From Bacteroidota bacterium (GTDB taxonomy: Bacteria > Bacteroidota > Bacteroidia > Chitinophagales > Chitinophagaceae): a stretch of 64,000 nucleotides of DNA. This document shows positions 18,161 to 27,183 of the stretch, in pieces. Each line of letters begins with the position of its first letter. Within the stretch, counting starts at the first letter, position 1. The notes under the pieces are model-generated. The model made no database searches. It was not told the DNA's origin and saw only the letters and a program-made list of their open reading frames with translations. The position numbers and the translations under genes are program-made. The stretch spans positions 62,001-126,000 of the forward strand of contig JAFDXX010000001.1 of assembly GCA_018267705.1 (NCBI GenBank), written 5' to 3'.

Positions 18161-18836
18161 TAGCAAAACGTTTTTCTTTTTCTATTTGAATACGAATTCT
18201 TAAAGTAGTTATCCAAACTCCTAATAAAGTCCAGCCAATTACGGCAGGCCAAAAAACGGCTTTCATTATCGGAGAAGAATCTTCAGGGTTTAATCCAGGA
18301 TTACCTTCACTGCCTTCTCCACCGGGATGCAAACTTTCAACCAATCTAGGCAATATCCATAATGTAGGAAATAACATAAAGAATGCAAATACATTATATA
18401 CAGCTCCAATTCTTGCTTTTTTTTCATCTTCATTTAAACTTCCTCTTAAAACAAAATAAGCTAAGTAAATAAGCATAGCAATAGCGGCACCGTTTTGTTT
18501 GGCATCGCCACTCCAAAATGCACCCCATTGGTAATTAGCCCAAATAGCTCCGGTTGTTATTCCTAATAAACCAAATACTACTCCGGTTCTTATATATTCT
18601 AATGAATAAAAATCGTATTTAAGTTGTGGATTGCGTAAATATTTAATGGCATATATTAATGATACACCAAATAATATCATCATACCAAACCACATAGGTA
18701 CATGAAAAAATAAATTTCTAATACTTTGTTGCATGGGCACCCCGCGTGGTTCGGGTACTTTAATTATAAAACCCATTGAGCATGTGTACATAAGTAACAC
18801 AAAGCATAATATCTTCCACCAAGTCTTACGGAGCAT
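18153..18836 (-). CDS. ccmC: Heme exporter/cytochrome c biogenesis protein CcmC-like
   Basis: 227 residues with six hydrophobic helices. The conserved tryptophan-rich periplasmic loop reads ANYQWGAFWSGDAKQ; conserved His residues lie in 'IRNLFFHVPMWFGM' and 'LVESLHPGG'. CcmC presents heme to CcmE during cytochrome c maturation. The canonical WGxxWxWD reads WGAFWSGD here, with Gly in place of the third Trp. Only ccmD follows; ccmB, ccmE and ccmF are not in the window. A TAATTTTG at 18883-18876 (minus) may be its -7 box. Confidence 0.93.
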   Translation of the reverse strand: MLRKTWWKILCFVLLMYTCSMGFIIKVPEPRGVPMQQSIRNLFFHVPMWFGMMILFGVSLIYAIKYLRNPQLKYDFYSLEYIRTGVVFGLLGITTGAIWANYQWGAFWSGDAKQNGAAIAMLIYLAYFVLRGSLNEDEKKARIGAVYNVFAFFMLFPTLWILPRLVESLHPGGEGSEGNPGLNPEDSSPIMKAVFWPAVIGWTLLGVWITTLRIRIQIEKEKRFANA

Positions 18837-18959
18837 AAAGTATATTTACAAACGATACAGTGTTGTTTGTGGTGGCAAAATTAGGGTAAACAACTTCAAT
18901 AAACTATTAGATTAGTAAATTTTACCCCTTTAAACAATTATACCAACTTATATTGCAGT

Positions 18960-20660
18960 ATGAGTAATGCTTTGCTTTCAATAAACAATTTAAACGTAAG
19001 TTTTTACAGTGATGCTAAAAGAAGTACTGCTTTGCACAATATTAATATTGAAGTAAAAAAAGGAGAGACTGTTGCAGTGGTGGGAGAGAGTGGATCGGGA
19101 AAATCAATCACCTCATTGTCTGTATTACAATTACTTCCTTCTCCCCCGGCTGAATTTGAAAGTGGTGAAATTGTTTTAAATAGCAATAATGAAAGTGTTG
19201 ATTTACTTCATGCAAATAACAAAATAATTAGAACCATTAGGGGAAAAAAAATTGCTATGATTTTTCAAGAACCTATGACTTCGCTTAATCCGGTTATAAC
19301 TTGTGGCAAGCAAGTAATGGAAGCTATTCTTACACATCAAACTATTTCTAAGCAAACAGCCAAAACAAAAACAATTGAATTATTTAAACAAGTACAACTT
19401 CCTAACCCTGAATTAATTTTTAATCGTTATCCGCATGAAATAAGTGGTGGGCAAAAGCAACGGGTAATGATTGCAATGGCAATGAGTTGCGAACCCGAAT
19501 TATTAATTTGTGATGAACCTACCACTGCTTTAGATGTTACGGTACAAAAAAATATTTTAGAACTGATTAATCATTTAAAGCAGCAAAATAATATGAGTGT
19601 GATTTTTATATCGCACGATTTAAGTGTTGTTGCAGAAATTGCTGATAGAATTATTGTAATGTATAAAGGAGAAATTGTTGAAGAAAATATTGCTAAAGAA
19701 ATATTCATCAATCCGCAACATGCTTACACCAAAGCATTACTACAATGTAGGCCAAATAAGCATTTGAAAGGAGAAAGGTTACCTGTTGTGAGTGATTTTT
19801 TAGGAGAAGAAAATAGTGATCATAAGTTGCCGGTTATAAATTATCGTAAATCGGAAAATAATAATAGTCAAACAATTCTATCAGTAAAAAATGTAAAGGT
19901 TTATTTTCCTGCGAATAAAAATTTTTTTGGCAAACCTCAGTCTTTTATAAAAGCTGTTGATGATGTGAGTTTTGAAGTAAAAGAAGGAGAAACAATTGGT
20001 TTAGTTGGAGAAAGTGGTTGTGGTAAAAGTACTTTAGGCAGAACCATTTTAAGATTAATTGATGCAACAGAAGGAAGTATTATATATAAAAATAACAATT
20101 TAATTAAAGCTGATAATGCAACGCTTAAAGCTTTAAGAAAAGACATGCAGTTAATTTTTCAAGATCCTTATTCTTCACTTAATCCAAGAACAAAAATTGG
20201 AGAAGCAATTGAAGAACCTTTATTGGTGCATAACATTTTTACTTCTGCTAAAACGCGAAAAGAAAAAGTAATTGAATGGTTAGAAAAAGTAAACCTGCGT
20301 GCAGATTTTTATAATCGTTATCCGCATGAATTTAGTGGAGGACAACGGCAACGTATTGTAATTGCAAGGGCATTAATTATGCAACCCTCTTTTGTTATTT
20401 GTGATGAAAGTGTTGCAGCTTTAGATGTAAGCATGCAAGCACAAATTTTAAATTTACTAAACGATTTAAAAAATGAAATAGGGTTTGCCAATATTTTTAT
20501 ATCGCATGATTTAAGTGTGGTGCGTTATATAAGCGATAGAATTATTGTAATGCATAAAGGTAAAATTGAAGAGCAAGGTAATGCAGAAGATGTATATAAT
20601 AACCCACAAAAAGCATATACAAAAAAGTTAATAGAATCTATTCCGAAAATAAAATTTTAA
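18960..20660 (+). CDS. ABC transporter, two fused ATPase domains (oligopeptide/nickel type, DppDF/YejF-like)
   Basis: 566 residues with two complete ABC ATPase halves. Half one has Walker A GESGSGKS near residue 40, signature ISGGQKQR and Walker B 'LLICDEPTTALDV'. Half two has GESGCGKS, FSGGQRQR and 'FVICDESVAALDV', with Ser where the Pro usually stands. 'QDPYSSLNPRTKIGEAIEEPL' is typical of the oligopeptide (Opp/Dpp) C-subfamily. Such fused proteins energise peptide import with OppB/OppC permeases, none of which is in the window. The gene stands alone between divergent ccmC and a terminator. Confidence 0.95.
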   Translation: MSNALLSINNLNVSFYSDAKRSTALHNINIEVKKGETVAVVGESGSGKSITSLSVLQLLPSPPAEFESGEIVLNSNNESVDLLHANNKIIRTIRGKKIAMIFQEPMTSLNPVITCGKQVMEAILTHQTISKQTAKTKTIELFKQVQLPNPELIFNRYPHEISGGQKQRVMIAMAMSCEPELLICDEPTTALDVTVQKNILELINHLKQQNNMSVIFISHDLSVVAEIADRIIVMYKGEIVEENIAKEIFINPQHAYTKALLQCRPNKHLKGERLPVVSDFLGEENSDHKLPVINYRKSENNNSQTILSVKNVKVYFPANKNFFGKPQSFIKAVDDVSFEVKEGETIGLVGESGCGKSTLGRTILRLIDATEGSIIYKNNNLIKADNATLKALRKDMQLIFQDPYSSLNPRTKIGEAIEEPLLVHNIFTSAKTRKEKVIEWLEKVNLRADFYNRYPHEFSGGQRQRIVIARALIMQPSFVICDESVAALDVSMQAQILNLLNDLKNEIGFANIFISHDLSVVRYISDRIIVMHKGKIEEQGNAEDVYNNPQKAYTKKLIESIPKIKF

Positions 20661-20671
20661 TTATAAAACAA

Positions 20672-20704
20672 CAATGCCCCATAAGTTTTACGGGGCATTT
20701 TTAT
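20672..20704. terminator. Bidirectional rho-independent terminator
   Basis: AATGCCCC, a ten-to-eleven-base loop, GGGGCATT, then a T run. It separates the ABC gene from the convergent endonuclease gene. Confidence 0.8.
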
Positions 20705-20720
20705 TATGTTTATGAATAAC

Positions 20721-22058
20721 TTATTTGGTATCAACTTTTGCAAGCAAAACATTTCTAATAGATGATGAAATATTCGTCATTAATGAATAACCTGTTGCAG
20801 TTTGAATGGCATTAGCACTTGTTCTATAGGTTTTCCAATTATTGTTTACAGTATTAATGTTTGGAATAATTACAGCAATAACTCTTGCACTGGTATCAAT
20901 TCTATTTAAATCGTTATTACCATTTGGGATTAAAACAACTATCTTCCATATATAAGCCGGAACGGTTACATGCCCACCTGCAATTGTAGTGGCACTACCG
21001 TTGCTGCCAACACCACCAATTCCATAAGAGCCCATTTGAATAAATGCTTCGTTGCCTTGATTAACGTATGCTCTAATAGAATCTTCCATTCTACCCCAAG
21101 TAATTTGGTTATTATTAGGTGCTTGCGGAATCATGTTACTCATTAAAAAAGTGGCAGAATTGGCACTAACCGAACTTGTTCTGTCTGCAGAAGGGCAATT
21201 ATGACCTCTATCAAAACCGCTGCCTGAATAATCGGTACCTTTTACCCAATAAAAACTAGTAGGTAAAGAGCTATCGGCTCTAAAATTGTTTAACCTATCT
21301 GTTCCTCCAAAATCTCCTGTATATAAATGCCAGCTAACCCAATTAGGTGTGCCTCTTGAATTATTGTAAGAAATATCATAATATGTTTTTACCATTAAAT
21401 AGTTATTGGCACTATCAAGAGTTGTTTTTGCATTACTTGGATTGCCTAATAGTAAGTGATCATTATCTGGTACAAAAATATTATTATATGGATTAATTGT
21501 AATGTTATCAATATTTATTCTATTGCTTCCACCTGATAGTTTTTGTATCTGAAATCTGATGTTTCCTGAAATATTAACAGTAAAACTTGCAGTAGTTAAT
21601 GTTGTTGAAGAAGTAGTAACAGTACTACCAACTTGTGTGTAAGAACTTCCACCATTGGTAGATTTAAATAATCCCCAAGTGCTTGTCCCATCTGTGCCGT
21701 ATACAGCATGTTGTATAGTTACAGTTGCTGCACCATTAGTAGCATCAAAATTCATAGTAATAGTTCCTGTGTTTCTAATACGTGCAGATTGACTGCCAAT
21801 TTTAGCATCACTACTACTTGTGCCAATTAATGCATCATTCATATTCCACGAACCGGTTGTTAGTGTAACATTAGCAGCAGCATAACTGGTTTTTGTGCCT
21901 GTTTCAAAATCTTCGGTTGTTGAAGATGTTGTTGCCATGACAACTTGTAAATCAGGGTTTACGGAATCTGTTGGTTGAACTAGATTCTCTTTTTTACATG
22001 AAGAGAGCGAAAAAAATACAAAAGAGAAACCAAGCAAAATTGTTTTTACTTTTCTCAT
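20721..22058 (-). CDS. DNA/RNA non-specific endonuclease lipoprotein (tandem copy A)
   Basis: 445 residues. MRKVKTILLGFSFVFFSLSSC is a lipoprotein signal with lipobox SLSSC and KK after it. Residues about 45-165 form a beta-rich accessory domain ('FETGTKTSYAAANVTLTTGSW', 'GSQSARIRNTGTITMNFD', 'INIDNITI') resembling jelly-roll modules found on secreted Bacteroidota enzymes. The C-terminal half is a beta-beta-alpha-metal nuclease: SGFDRGHNCPSADR with catalytic His286, and 'FLMSNMIPQAPNNNQITWGR', which supplies the metal-binding Asn. It probably degrades nucleic acid outside the cell for nutrient or phosphate. It is a tandem duplicate of the gene at 22196-23539. Confidence 0.93.
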   Translation of the reverse strand: MRKVKTILLGFSFVFFSLSSCKKENLVQPTDSVNPDLQVVMATTSSTTEDFETGTKTSYAAANVTLTTGSWNMNDALIGTSSSDAKIGSQSARIRNTGTITMNFDATNGAATVTIQHAVYGTDGTSTWGLFKSTNGGSSYTQVGSTVTTSSTTLTTASFTVNISGNIRFQIQKLSGGSNRINIDNITINPYNNIFVPDNDHLLLGNPSNAKTTLDSANNYLMVKTYYDISYNNSRGTPNWVSWHLYTGDFGGTDRLNNFRADSSLPTSFYWVKGTDYSGSGFDRGHNCPSADRTSSVSANSATFLMSNMIPQAPNNNQITWGRMEDSIRAYVNQGNEAFIQMGSYGIGGVGSNGSATTIAGGHVTVPAYIWKIVVLIPNGNNDLNRIDTSARVIAVIIPNINTVNNNWKTYRTSANAIQTATGYSLMTNISSSIRNVLLAKVDTK

Positions 22059-22135
22059 TTTAAGTTAGTTGAAGGTTTAAAATATGGGTTTATGCAAAAC
22101 CGAATATAATATTTATAAAAAAAAATACAAAAAAT

Positions 22136-22170
22136 AAAACAGCCCCATAATTTGTATGAGGCTGTTGTTT
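22136..22170 (-). terminator. Rho-independent terminator of endonuclease copy B
   Basis: AACAGCC and GGCTGTT close a hairpin extended by CATA/TATG across one mismatch, with A and T runs outside. It lies 26 bases past the stop of copy B, so the two copies have separate transcripts. Confidence 0.7.
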
Positions 22171-22195
22171 GAAGAAAATATTATTTTATTGAAGA

Positions 22196-23539
22196 TTATT
22201 TGGTATCAACTTTTGCCATTAACACCTTTCTTATTGCAAACGGAACATTAGTCATAAATGAATAACCTGTTGCAGCTTGAATAGCGTTAACACTTGTTCT
22301 ATAGGTTTTCCAATTGCTGTTTACACTATTAATGTTTGGAATAATTACAGCAATAACTCTTGCATTGGTATCAATTCTGTTTAAATCATTATTACCATTG
22401 GGAAGAATGACTGCTAATTTCCATATATAAGCGGGTACTGTTACATTTCCACCAGCTATGGTATTCGTCACACTTCCGCTACTGCCTATTCCACCAATTC
22501 CATAAGAACCCATTTGTATAAATGCTTCATTACTTTGGTTGGTAACGTATGATCTAATAGAATCTTCCATTCTACCCCAAGTAATTTGGTTATTATTAGG
22601 TGCTTGCGGAATCATGTTACTCATTAAAAAAGTGGCAGCATTTGCTTCATTAGAACTTGTTCTGTCTGCAGAAGGGCAATTATGACCCCTATCAAAACCA
22701 CTGCCTGAGTAATCAGTTTGCAAAACCCAATAAAAACTTGGCGGTAATGTACTGTCTGGCCTAAAATTGTTTGATCTGCTGGCTGTTCCTAAATCTCCTG
22801 TATATAAATGCCAGCTAACCCAGTTGGGTGTACCTCTTGAACTATTGTATGAAAGTTTATAATAGCTTTTAATCATTAAATAATTATTGCCACTTTCAAG
22901 TGTAGTTTTTGCATCGCTGGGGTTGCCTAATAATAAATGGTCATTGTCGGGTACAGAAATAGGTGTATAGTAATTAATAGTAATATTATCAATATTTATT
23001 TGGTTAGCACCACCTGATAATTTTTGTATTTGAAGCCTTACTTTACCCGAAATATTTAGAGTGAAATTTACAGGTGATAATACAGTTGATGATGAAGTAA
23101 TAGTACCACCTACTTGTGTGAAGGTAGAGCCTCCATCAATAGAAGCAAATAAACCCCAAGTACTTGCTCCATCTGATCCATAAACTGCATGGTTAATAGT
23201 AACAGTACTTGCTCCGCTATCTACATCAAAATTCATGGTAATAGCCCCTGTATTTGTAATTCGTGCAGATTGACTACCTGCTTTAGCATCACTGCTGCTG
23301 GTACCAATTAATGCATCGGTAAAATTCCATACACCTGTATTTAGTGTAACATTGGCGGCGGGGTATGTAGTTTTTGTTCCCTTTTCAAAATCTTCAATTA
23401 TTGAAGATGAGGTTGAACTGGGAGGTGTTGGTGTTGGTGTTGGTGTTGGATTTGGCTGAACATTGTTATCCTTTTTACAAGAAGCAAATAAAATAACAAT
23501 TAAAGAAGCAGCAAGCAACCCTGCTTTCATTTTTCTCAT
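22196..23539 (-). CDS. DNA/RNA non-specific endonuclease lipoprotein (tandem copy B)
   Basis: 447 residues, same architecture as copy A: signal with lipobox LFASC, a Thr-Pro linker (PNPTPTPTPTPP), the beta-rich accessory domain, and the nuclease domain with SGFDRGHNCPSADR (His286) and the MIPQAPNNNQ block. The TP linker is encoded by a tandem hexamer (ggtgtt four times on the plus strand, 23424-23449) that could vary in length by slippage. One stretch of 86 bases (22553-22638) is identical to 21072-21157 in copy A, although other parts of the genes differ widely. Confidence 0.93.
   Translation of the reverse strand: MRKMKAGLLAASLIVILFASCKKDNNVQPNPTPTPTPTPPSSTSSSIIEDFEKGTKTTYPAANVTLNTGVWNFTDALIGTSSSDAKAGSQSARITNTGAITMNFDVDSGASTVTINHAVYGSDGASTWGLFASIDGGSTFTQVGGTITSSSTVLSPVNFTLNISGKVRLQIQKLSGGANQINIDNITINYYTPISVPDNDHLLLGNPSDAKTTLESGNNYLMIKSYYKLSYNSSRGTPNWVSWHLYTGDLGTASRSNNFRPDSTLPPSFYWVLQTDYSGSGFDRGHNCPSADRTSSNEANAATFLMSNMIPQAPNNNQITWGRMEDSIRSYVTNQSNEAFIQMGSYGIGGIGSSGSVTNTIAGGNVTVPAYIWKLAVILPNGNNDLNRIDTNARVIAVIIPNINSVNSNWKTYRTSVNAIQAATGYSFMTNVPFAIRKVLMAKVDTK
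23424..23449. repeat. Hexanucleotide tandem repeat in the endonuclease copy B linker
   Basis: Four copies of GGTGTT (plus strand) encode the Thr-Pro repeats after the lipoprotein signal. The repeat unit keeps frame, so changes in copy number would alter only linker length. Confidence 0.75.
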
Positions 23540-23661
23540 ATTTGTTAGTTAGGTTTTAAATATGCGTTTGAGTAAACTTCAAATAACTAGTATTTGGTTT
23601 ATAAAATATAATGTGTATAAGTTATTAATTTGTGGGTAGTACTTGTAATAATATAATAAAA

Positions 23662-23693
23662 ACATACCTCCTCAAAATTTTGAGGAGGTATGT
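23662..23693. terminator. Perfect 32-base palindromic terminator
   Basis: ACATACCTCCTCAAAA and its exact complement follow each other with no spacer, giving a very strong hairpin. It lies 45 bases past the stop of the AOS-family gene (minus), flanked by A-rich and T-rich sequence. Confidence 0.8.
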
Positions 23694-23738
23694 ATAATCG
23701 GGTTCTATTTTTAATTAATTTTTTTCAAGAGAAATCAA

Positions 23739-25040
23739 TTATTTGTTTTTTACTTTATCTACTATGTAGTTAAATCTTCCGGCATGTACGTCTGCCATAT
23801 CTGGTATTTCGGTAACTTTATAAACACCTGCATCTAATTTTTCTTTTGTGGCAGAGAAGGCTTCTAATGTTTGTTCTATATCCTCATCAGTATGTGCGGC
23901 ACTTGGTATTAAACGATAAATAATATGCCCTTTTGGTATTACAGGATACACAACAATACTTGCAAATACACCGTAATTTTCTCTTAAATCCATTACCATT
24001 GCAGTAGCTTCTTCTACACCGCCTTTCATGTAAACAGGAGTTACGGGGCTATCAGTTGCTCCAATATCAAAGCCACGTTCTTTTAATCCGGTTTGAAGTT
24101 TAGTAGCATTATGCCATAGTTTTTCTTTTAGTTCAGGCATTGTACGAAGCATTTGCAAACGTTTTAAATTACCAATTACAATTGGCATTGGTAAACTTTT
24201 TGCAAAAATTTGAGAGCGAATATTGTATCTTATATAATCAATAATAATTCTTGGGCCTGCTAAAAATGCACCAATGCTTGCCATACTTTTAGCAAATGTG
24301 CTAAAATATAAATCAATACCATCTTGACAATTTTGTTCTTCACCGGCACCGGCACCGGTTTTTCCTAATGTGCCAAAACCATGTGCATCATCAACCAATA
24401 ATCTAAAATCATATTTTAATTTTAAATCAACTATTTCTTTTAGTTTACCTTGGTCTCCTGCCATTCCAAAAACACCTTCTGTAATTACTAATATACCGCC
24501 TGAGTTTTGTTTTTCAATTAAAGCAGTTGCACGGTCTAATTGTTTTTGAAGGTCTTCAATATCGTTGTGTTTGTAAACGTATCTGTGACCTGTGTGCAAG
24601 CGTAATCCATCAATAATACAAGCGTGGCTTTCTGCATCGTACACAATAATGTCATGTCTTCCGCAAATAGCATCAATAGTACTCATAATACCTTGATAGC
24701 CGTAGTTTAATAAAATAGCATCTTCTTTATTTTCAAAAGCAGCTAATTCTGCTTCTAATTGTTCGTGCTGGTTGCTGTTTCCACTCATCATTCTAGCACC
24801 CATTGGATAAGCTAAACCAAACTGTTCGGTTGCTTCGGCATCTATTTTTCTTATTTCAGGATGATTGGCTAAACCTAAATAATTATTTAAACTCCAAACA
24901 ATTACATCTTTTCCGCGAAATTTCATTCTGCTACTAATTGGGCCTTCTAATTTTGGAAATGCAAAATATCCATGAGCTCTTTGTCTATGTTGCCCAATAG
25001 GGCCGTAATTTTTTACTAATCTCTCAAAAATGTCTGCCAT
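23739..25040 (-). CDS. AOS-family PLP enzyme, serine palmitoyltransferase/KBL-like
   Basis: 433 residues. Fold-type I PLP enzyme of the alpha-oxoamine synthase family, which condenses an amino acid with an acyl-CoA. Landmarks: 'WSLNNYLGLANHPEIRK', 'DAESHACIIDGLRLHTGHRY', 'ITEGVFGMAGDQG', 'LVDDAHGFGTLGKTGAG' (cofactor Asp and His) and the Schiff-base Lys251 in STFAKSMASIGAF. Bacteroidota make sphingolipids with serine palmitoyltransferase of this family, which makes that a plausible role; glycine C-acetyltransferase (KBL) or 8-amino-7-oxononanoate synthase are alternatives. The protein is some 30 residues longer at the C-terminus than usual SPT. It has its own promoter and terminator. Confidence 0.93.
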   Translation of the reverse strand: MADIFERLVKNYGPIGQHRQRAHGYFAFPKLEGPISSRMKFRGKDVIVWSLNNYLGLANHPEIRKIDAEATEQFGLAYPMGARMMSGNSNQHEQLEAELAAFENKEDAILLNYGYQGIMSTIDAICGRHDIIVYDAESHACIIDGLRLHTGHRYVYKHNDIEDLQKQLDRATALIEKQNSGGILVITEGVFGMAGDQGKLKEIVDLKLKYDFRLLVDDAHGFGTLGKTGAGAGEEQNCQDGIDLYFSTFAKSMASIGAFLAGPRIIIDYIRYNIRSQIFAKSLPMPIVIGNLKRLQMLRTMPELKEKLWHNATKLQTGLKERGFDIGATDSPVTPVYMKGGVEEATAMVMDLRENYGVFASIVVYPVIPKGHIIYRLIPSAAHTDEDIEQTLEAFSATKEKLDAGVYKVTEIPDMADVHAGRFNYIVDKVKNK

Positions 25041-25195
25041 TGATTTATTGGTTTAAAAGTTTAAAGATTAAAAGGTAAAAGGTTTAAGAAGCAGTGTAAC
25101 TTGTAATTTAGTTAGCTATGATAAACCTTGTACGCTTCTTTAGTTTAGAACACTTGCTTGTATTTAAATACTGCTATGCACAGTAAAAATTGTTG

Positions 25196-25226
25196 CAAAA
25201 GTAGTTATTTGGCAAGAATGAGCCAA
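25196..25226 (-). promoter_or_regulatory. Promoter of the AOS-family gene
   Basis: On the minus strand TACTTTTG (25203-25196) is an exact -7 box, with a TTG at 25226-25224 20 bases upstream. It implies a leader of about 150 bases, which holds several degenerate TTAAAAG-like direct repeats (25053-25090) and nothing else recognisable. Confidence 0.5.
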
Positions 25227-25286
25227 CCCAAATAATGTTTATTATTAAAATAATGAACTCTTTTAAATGTATCAATACACAACCAT

Positions 25287-25294
25287 TACATTTG
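25287..25294 (+). promoter_or_regulatory. Candidate -7 box TACATTTG of pafA
   Basis: TACATTTG lies 16 bases before the pafA ATG; the -33 region is weak. No PhoB box-like direct repeat is seen, in keeping with the phosphate-irrepressible nature known for PafA. Confidence 0.45.
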
Positions 25295-25310
25295 TTTTAA
25301 CTTTAAAATT

Positions 25311-26954
25311 ATGAAGCAACTGTTATTGAGTTTTGCAATTCTTATTGTATTTAGTGTTTCCGCACAAACTTCACGTAAGGTTAATTTTCAAAACAATAAT
25401 AAGCCAAAATTAGTAGTGGGCATTGTAGTGGATCAAATGCGTTGGGATTATTTATATCGTTTTTATGATTTATATAAACCAACAGGAGGGTTTAAACGTT
25501 TATTAAATGAAGGGTTTAGTTGCGATAATACTTTTGTGCCATACTTGCCAACCGTTACAGCATGCGGACATACTTGCGTGTACACAGGAAGTGTACCTGC
25601 TATACATGGTATTACCGGAAATACATGGTGGGATAATAACTTAAATAAAAGTGTTTATTGTGCTGAAGATAAAACGGTTAATACTGTTGGGTCTAATACT
25701 ATTGATGCGGGTCAAATGAGCCCTAGAAATGTTTGGGTTACTACTATAACAGATGAATTAAGATTAGCCACCAATTTTAGAAGTAAAGTAATAGGGTTAT
25801 CTATGAAAGACAGAGGTTCTATTATTCCAGCGGGGCATTCGGCCAACGCTGCTTATTGGTATGATGGTAAAAGCGGAAATTTTATTACCAGCACTTATTA
25901 TATGAATACATTGCCTGAATGGGTGCAACAATTCAACAATAAAAAACTAACCGATAGTTTGTATGAAAAGAATTGGAATTTGTTGTTTGATAAGAATGTT
26001 TATTTAAAATATTGCGATACCAATTATGAAGCATATACCGGTAAACCTTTTGGTAAAAATGCATCTTTCCCTTACGATTTAAAACAATATAAAAACAAAG
26101 ATTTTTCTAAAATTTTAAGTACACCGTATGGAAACGTTTTATTAGCAGAAATGGCAAAAAATACAATTGCTAATGAAGCATTGGGTAAGCATGATGTGAC
26201 CGATTTTTTAACGGTTAGTTTTTCTTCAACCGATTATGTAGGTCATTCTTTTGGACCAAATTCTTGGGAACTATTAGAAACCTATGTAAGGTTAGATGAA
26301 ACATTAGGTAGTTTGTTTGCTTATTTAGATAAAACTGTTGGGAAAAATGAATACACCGTTTTTTTAACTGCCGATCATGCCGGAGCTCATGTTCCTGAAT
26401 TTTTAAATAAACATGGAATTGATGGGGGAAGATGGGAAGACAAGGATATTAGAAAGGACTTAATAACTTTTACCAAAAATACTTATGGCACTTCTTTAAT
26501 TAATGCCGTTTATGAACATGATGTTTATATTAATCATGCCTTGGTTGATTCATTAAAACTTAACCTTCAAAATGTAAAACAAACTATTGCTACTTATTTA
26601 TTAAAAGATACTAAAGTATTGCAAGTGGTAGATAAACCTAATGCGGCTCAAGCAACTATTCCTCAAAAAATAAAAGATATGGTTGTAAATGGATATAATG
26701 CCACCCGAAGCGGAGATATACAAATTATTACAAAAACAGGTATTATGGATGCAGGGAAAACAGGTATGAGCCACGGGGTATGGAATGCTTACGATAGCCA
26801 TATCCCTTTAGTGTGGTATGGTGCAGGTATAAAACATGGTAGCACGCACCGAGAAACTTATATGACAGATATTGCTGCCACCTTAGCTGCTTTTTTAAAT
26901 ATTCAAATGCCAAGCGGTTGCATTGGAAAAGTAATTACAGAAATTCTTGAATGA
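25311..26954 (+). CDS. pafA: Alkaline phosphatase PafA (phosphate-irrepressible type)
   Basis: 547 residues, signal peptide MKQLLLSFAILIVFSVSAQ. It follows PafA of Elizabethkingia closely throughout: VVDQMRWDYLYRFYD (metal Asp), the nucleophile Thr83 in PTVTACGHT, 'GSVPAIHGITGNTWWD', 'LSMKDRGSIIPAGHSANAAYW', 'STDYVGHSFGPNSWE' (metal Asp and His), 'FLTADHAGAH' (metal Asp-His) and 'GMSHGVWNAYDSHIPLVWYG' (metal His). A periplasmic Zn phosphomonoesterase releasing phosphate from organic sources. With the nearby nucleases it suggests scavenging of extracellular nucleic-acid phosphate (inference). Confidence 0.96.
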   Translation: MKQLLLSFAILIVFSVSAQTSRKVNFQNNNKPKLVVGIVVDQMRWDYLYRFYDLYKPTGGFKRLLNEGFSCDNTFVPYLPTVTACGHTCVYTGSVPAIHGITGNTWWDNNLNKSVYCAEDKTVNTVGSNTIDAGQMSPRNVWVTTITDELRLATNFRSKVIGLSMKDRGSIIPAGHSANAAYWYDGKSGNFITSTYYMNTLPEWVQQFNNKKLTDSLYEKNWNLLFDKNVYLKYCDTNYEAYTGKPFGKNASFPYDLKQYKNKDFSKILSTPYGNVLLAEMAKNTIANEALGKHDVTDFLTVSFSSTDYVGHSFGPNSWELLETYVRLDETLGSLFAYLDKTVGKNEYTVFLTADHAGAHVPEFLNKHGIDGGRWEDKDIRKDLITFTKNTYGTSLINAVYEHDVYINHALVDSLKLNLQNVKQTIATYLLKDTKVLQVVDKPNAAQATIPQKIKDMVVNGYNATRSGDIQIITKTGIMDAGKTGMSHGVWNAYDSHIPLVWYGAGIKHGSTHRETYMTDIAATLAAFLNIQMPSGCIGKVITEILE

Positions 26955-27028
26955 AACTAAATAGCTTTTAGTAGTTATTTTATCGTTTTTTTGTTTCAAA
27001 AAACAATTTGATACAATTAATTGATATA

Positions 27029-27102
27029 TTTTACTGTAAAACTGTTTTATTTCCATGTCATATTTATGTATTTTTACAATACATAAAAGGTATATTTATA
27101 CC
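27029..27102. promoter_or_regulatory. Dyad-rich intergenic region upstream of the gene at 27184
   Basis: Three inverted repeats follow each other: TTTTAC-T-GTAAAA near 27029-27043, TTATGTATT-5-AATACATAA at 27064-27086, and GGTATA-TT-TATACC at 27089-27102. None carries a T run like a terminator apart from general AT richness. They lie between pafA and the next gene on the same strand and could be operators or a weak pafA terminator. Confidence 0.35.
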
Positions 27103-27183
27103 ATTTCTAATAATCCAATACTTACTGATATTCCACCTAAATTGTTTTCGAGAACATTTAATTAATTATTTGGAAATAAATTT

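Noticed and set aside
25041-25310. A small gene in the 270-base gap before pafA
   Set aside because: The gap holds the AOS-family promoter and leader with degenerate TTAAAAG repeats and the pafA -7 box; no frame with a plausible start and protein character was seen.
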